This document shows positions 6,246-8,778 of a stretch of DNA of 8,778 nucleotides, piece by piece; the stretch's first letter is position 1; every line of letters begins with the position of its first letter. The position numbers were made by a program, and so were the translations under genes. This DNA is from Lachnospiraceae bacterium UBA1718 (lineage in GTDB: Bacteria; Bacillota; Clostridia; Lachnospirales; Lachnospiraceae): the NCBI GenBank assembly GCA_002317245.1, contig DCIU01000013.1:1-8778 (forward strand), in the 5' to 3' direction. The notes beneath the pieces were generated by a model. The model was not told where the DNA came from. It did not search any database and was given only the letters and a program-made list of their open reading frames with translations.

Positions 6246-7050
6246 CTAGTGTTCTTTAATTATCGCAATGACACCCTCTGCCCAGTCCTCAGATTTATCA
6301 GCAATTGCATACTGGTCATATGAACAGTCATTAGTGTCAATTAATAGTACTGAGGGCATTGGCGCCGCGCTTCTCATTAATACCATTAGCGATACCATCA
6401 ACTGTTATCTCATACATTGAGAACAAATCCGTAATATATTCCTCAGAATTATAGCCTGCTGTGTATACCCAGACATCATATCCCGCATCCTGGAATGCTC
6501 TAATAACCTCCGGTGCACCAATGCGCAGTCTCTCCTTAATGCGCTTGCTGAAGAATCCATCGGTAACAGGCGCCTGCATGCTCTCATCAGCTGTCAGCAG
6601 CACCTCATCCAGGTCGAAGGATACTCGTTTGGTATTCTGATTTTTGCCCAGCATCCTCTCCACATCTTCTTCATGAACAAGGTTAACTGCCTTAACGCGC
6701 ACTTTCTTTACGCCCATACGAAGAGCCGCGAACCACCTGTGATGACCGTTAAGCAGCAGCTATCCATCAGGCTCCATCTTCTCAACGATAAGTGGCTCTC
6801 GGAAGATATCCATCTGATTTGGCTCAAGAACCGTTCTTATATCTGTAGCATAATTGCTTACAATCCCGAAGTTAGGTCCCACATCTTCATGAGTGAACTC
6901 ATCCACAGGATTGGGATGAATCTTGTCAGGCGATACAAATCTTGTCGCATACCTCTCAATGAGGCCAGCCTTCGTAATCACTCGCTTATCCTTATAGTTT
7001 TCAATGTCATCTAATACATATTTTTTAAAATCTGCCGGCCACTTAGACAT
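6246..7050 (-). pseudogene. ParB-like/HAD-phosphatase fusion gene, broken by a stop and a frameshift
   Basis: Reconstructed, this is a protein of about 267 aa. The first 96 codons (7050-6763) begin a ParB/sulfiredoxin-like domain with VSPDKIHPNPVDEFT and REPLIVEKMEPDG. An in-frame TAG (6762-6760) interrupts it. The same frame continues at once with LLLNGHHRWFAALRMGVKKV, the typical second motif of the ParB-like fold (an NGxHRxxAA pattern). The HAD part follows: motif I SFDLDEVL, then RLRIGAPEVIRAFQDAGYDV and motif II VWVYTAG. After NEKR (codon ending at 6367) the frame runs to a TGA at 6339-6337; skipping one base (6366) restores PMPSVLLIDTNDCSYDQY and an end at 6246. The start ATG overlaps the HAD gene stop (ATGTCTAA). 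Fragments of 96 aa and, from an internal ATG at 6717, 126 aa could still be made, but neither holds a whole domain set. A sequencing error at either lesion cannot be excluded. Confidence 0.85.
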
Positions 7051-7600
7051 TCTCTCTATTCTCCTGTCCTGTTACTTCTTCACTGGCTATCAAATCCGGG
7101 CGTTCGCGCCTGCGTATCTGGTAGACTCTCTCCATTATCTTCTCTTCCCAGTCGTCATCCTGTGCATTCAGCTGGTATACATTGAAGCCATAGAGCTTTC
7201 CACTGGTAACGATTATGCTCTCATCATCAATGTGCAGCGATATTCTGTACTTGCTTGGAAGCTTCTGAGGCAGTGAGTCTTTCCTGTTACCCTGTACCTC
7301 TCTTAGATGACGGTTTCCATTAATTATTCCATCGAACTCCACATGGTATTGTTTGAAAAGCTTTCTTATATATTTTTCAGTTCTAAATGATGAAGTATAA
7401 ACCCAAACCTCAAAATTTTCATTCTGAAGTCTTCTAATAAGACTTGGTGTTCCCAGCCTCAGCCTTTCCTTATAGATTTTATTATATGGAAATGGCAGTT
7501 CATCTTCTGTCTTATGAGTTTCAGGCAACACAAACAAGACCTCATCAAGGTCGAAGGATACTCTCATTCTGTTGGCGTCGTTTATTTTTTTCTTACCCAT
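7043..7600 (-). CDS. HAD-like phosphatase
   Basis: A small haloacid-dehalogenase-fold hydrolase, about 185 aa from the ATG at 7600. Numbered from that start: motif I VSFDLDEVLF with nucleophile Asp17 and acid/base Asp19, motif II WVYTSS with Thr69, and motif IV SLHIDDES with Asp125-Asp126. Lys117 nearby may be the motif III lysine. The RLRLGTPSLIRRL and VYTSSFRTEKYIRKLF pattern is somewhat reminiscent of FCP/NIF-type phosphatases. Its substrate is not known. It aligns along most of its length with the HAD half of the next gene, so the two are paralogues. The start is uncertain: ATGs at 7642, 7606, 7600 and 7567 are in frame, none with a good ribosome binding site. The 7642 start would place a terminator hairpin inside the coding region, so I prefer 7600 or 7606. 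The stop overlaps the next start by 8 bp. Confidence 0.85.
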   Translation of the reverse strand: MGKKKINDANRMRVSFDLDEVLFVLPETHKTEDELPFPYNKIYKERLRLGTPSLIRRLQNENFEVWVYTSSFRTEKYIRKLFKQYHVEFDGIINGNRHLREVQGNRKDSLPQKLPSKYRISLHIDDESIIVTSGKLYGFNVYQLNAQDDDWEEKIMERVYQIRRRERPDLIASEEVTGQENRENV

Positions 7601-7609
7601 AATCATCAC

Positions 7610-7639
7610 AAAAAGCCGGCTTAGAATTCTAAGCCAGCT
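7610..7639 (-). terminator. Rho-independent terminator after the ABC permease gene
   Basis: On the minus strand AGCTGGCTTAGAA pairs with TTCTAAGCCGGCT, a 13-bp stem with one G-U pair, and is followed by TTTT. The hairpin begins 8 nt after the permease stop codon and ends just before the probable start of the HAD gene. Confidence 0.85.
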
Positions 7640-7647
7640 CATATTGT

Positions 7648-8778
7648 TTATTCATATCTTAGTGCTTCAATAGGATCCAACTTGGCAGCCTTATTGGCTG
7701 GATAGTATCCGAAGAAGACTCCAATAAACATTGAAAAGCCGAATGCAATTACGATACTATTCGGGTTAATCTTAGCCACAATATCACCGCCCATCTGAGA
7801 ACTTAATATGTTTGATGCTGCAATTCCTCCCGCAATACCTATAATAATACCGATAATGCCACCAATAACACATATCACTATTGATTCAACAATGAACTGA
7901 ATTCTAATGGAACTGTTAGGGGCTCCAAGGGCCTTACGAGTACCAATCTCCCTAGTTCTCTCAGTAATGGATACAAGCATTATATTCATAACACCGATTC
8001 CACCAACTAAGAGTGCAATTCCAGCAATAATGGATATTGCTATGGTAAGAGTGCTCATCATTGAAGTAATTGAACCCATAATCAGGCCAAATGAAAATGT
8101 CTGTATCTCAAAGTACTCATTGTTCTTGTAATACTTATCATTCATGTATGTGCCAATGTCATCCATAAGCGCAGTGGCATCTATGTCAAGCTTGGGCACC
8201 ACATCAACAGACTGATAACCATCTATTCTGTTGATTCTCTTAGCCGCCTTAATCGGAATATACATAGGTGTGGTAGTGTCCTTAGGGTCTGTCTTCATTA
8301 TTGCAAGCGACTGGTCAATATACTGATATACTCCAATTATTGTGAAGTAGTATGACTTATTCTGGATAGTAACTTCTATAGTCTGACCCAGGGCCTTATC
8401 TTTGTCTCCACCATACATGTTGTTTACGAAGTAATCTGATACGACACAGACCATGGATGCCTTCTCAAGCTCACCACTGTTAAAGGTTCTTCCACCAGAC
8501 ATTTTTAATTGCTGATGTTCATAATATGTCGCATTTACTCCAGTCACATTGATATATGCGTACTTCTTACCCTTTAAAACAGTCGAAGAGCCTACACCCT
8601 CTGAGGCCGAAATGGCTTCTATTTTATCAGGAAATTCATCAACAAGGTCCTGCACCATATCGACACTAATGTAATCACTATCTGTAGGAGACTTCTTAGG
8701 TGCCGTCTCATAATCCATTCCCTCTGGAATCTTCTGAGATATCATTACTGATATATTCCTTGAACTAGGCGATGTATC
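7648..8778 (-). CDS. MacB/FtsX-family ABC transporter permease, N-terminus beyond window edge
   Basis: Membrane subunit of an ABC exporter or mechanotransmission system of the MacB type. 376 codons are visible, and the frame is open to the right edge with no stop, so the internal ATG at 8745 is not the real start and the first transmembrane helix is missing. Counting from the first visible codon, residues about 1-230 form the extracytoplasmic MacB core domain. The FtsX domain follows with three helices (about 240-270, 295-322, 341-361). The signature VGGIGVMNIMLVSITERTRE then GTRKALGA and the C-terminal PANKAAKLDPIEALRYE are diagnostic. In Firmicutes such permeases usually pair with a LolD-like ATPase and an adaptor, expected upstream, off the right edge. 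Substrate (peptide, lipid, antimicrobial) cannot be told. A terminator follows the stop codon. Confidence 0.95.
   Translation of the reverse strand, partial: DTSPSSRNISVMISQKIPEGMDYETAPKKSPTDSDYISVDMVQDLVDEFPDKIEAISASEGVGSSTVLKGKKYAYINVTGVNATYYEHQQLKMSGGRTFNSGELEKASMVCVVSDYFVNNMYGGDKDKALGQTIEVTIQNKSYYFTIIGVYQYIDQSLAIMKTDPKDTTTPMYIPIKAAKRINRIDGYQSVDVVPKLDIDATALMDDIGTYMNDKYYKNNEYFEIQTFSFGLIMGSITSMMSTLTIAISIIAGIALLVGGIGVMNIMLVSITERTREIGTRKALGAPNSSIRIQFIVESIVICVIGGIIGIIIGIAGGIAASNILSSQMGGDIVAKINPNSIVIAFGFSMFIGVFFGYYPANKAAKLDPIEALRYE

Noticed and set aside
6337..6717. Independent 126-aa HAD protein starting at ATG 6717
   Set aside because: The ATG is an internal Met of the ParB-like motif (AALRMGV), has no good ribosome binding site, and the product lacks the last HAD motif because of the frameshift.
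6760..6762. Pyrrolysine or programmed readthrough at the TAG
   Set aside because: TAG is used as a normal stop for three other genes here, and no downstream recoding structure was seen; the nearby frameshift fits decay better.
6760..7050. Chromosome or plasmid partition ParB, marking an origin
   Set aside because: Only the N-terminal fold resembles ParB; there is no helix-turn-helix part, no ParA and no parS-like repeats, and the fusion is to a phosphatase.

Overview
The window looks like a chromosomal stretch of an anaerobic, plant-fibre-degrading Firmicute, most likely a Lachnospiraceae member of the Butyrivibrio/Pseudobutyrivibrio type. That assignment is an inference. It rests on a GH51 arabinofuranosidase, a cysteine-rich DUF6171-like small protein, a methyl-accepting protein with a polytopic membrane sensor, strong GGAGG-type ribosome binding sites and moderate-to-low GC. 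No rRNA, tRNA, CRISPR array, transposase or integrase was seen.

Left part, minus strand (1-2084): a tight cluster transcribed right to left. An aldo/keto reductase is followed 1 nt later by a DUF6171-like Cys-rich protein, and 17 nt later by a GH51 alpha-L-arabinofuranosidase that runs off the left edge. The reductase could act on sugars, but that link is contextual only.

Centre-left, plus strand (2186-4455): divergent from the reductase across about 100 bp. It holds a 6-TM methyl-accepting chemotaxis-type protein without HAMP and, 11 bp later, a two-domain GNAT-type acetyltransferase. A strong 15-bp-stem terminator closes this pair and also faces the next, convergent gene.

Centre-right, minus strand (4518-6080): a single 520-aa protein I do not recognise, with a charged N-terminal coiled coil. 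It has its own good ribosome binding site and -10 box, and sampled stretches are AT-richer than most neighbours.

Right part, minus strand (6246-8778): a MacB/FtsX-type ABC permease (partial at the right edge), a hairpin terminator, an intact HAD-like phosphatase, and overlapping its stop codon a ParB-like/HAD fusion gene. That fusion gene is broken twice: an in-frame TAG at 6760-6762 and a one-base frameshift near 6366. Reading through both lesions gives a continuous protein of about 267 aa whose second half is a paralogue of the HAD protein upstream.

The most notable points are this ParB-HAD plus HAD pair with a decayed member, the unrecognised 520-aa protein, and the chemoreceptor/tandem-GNAT pair.
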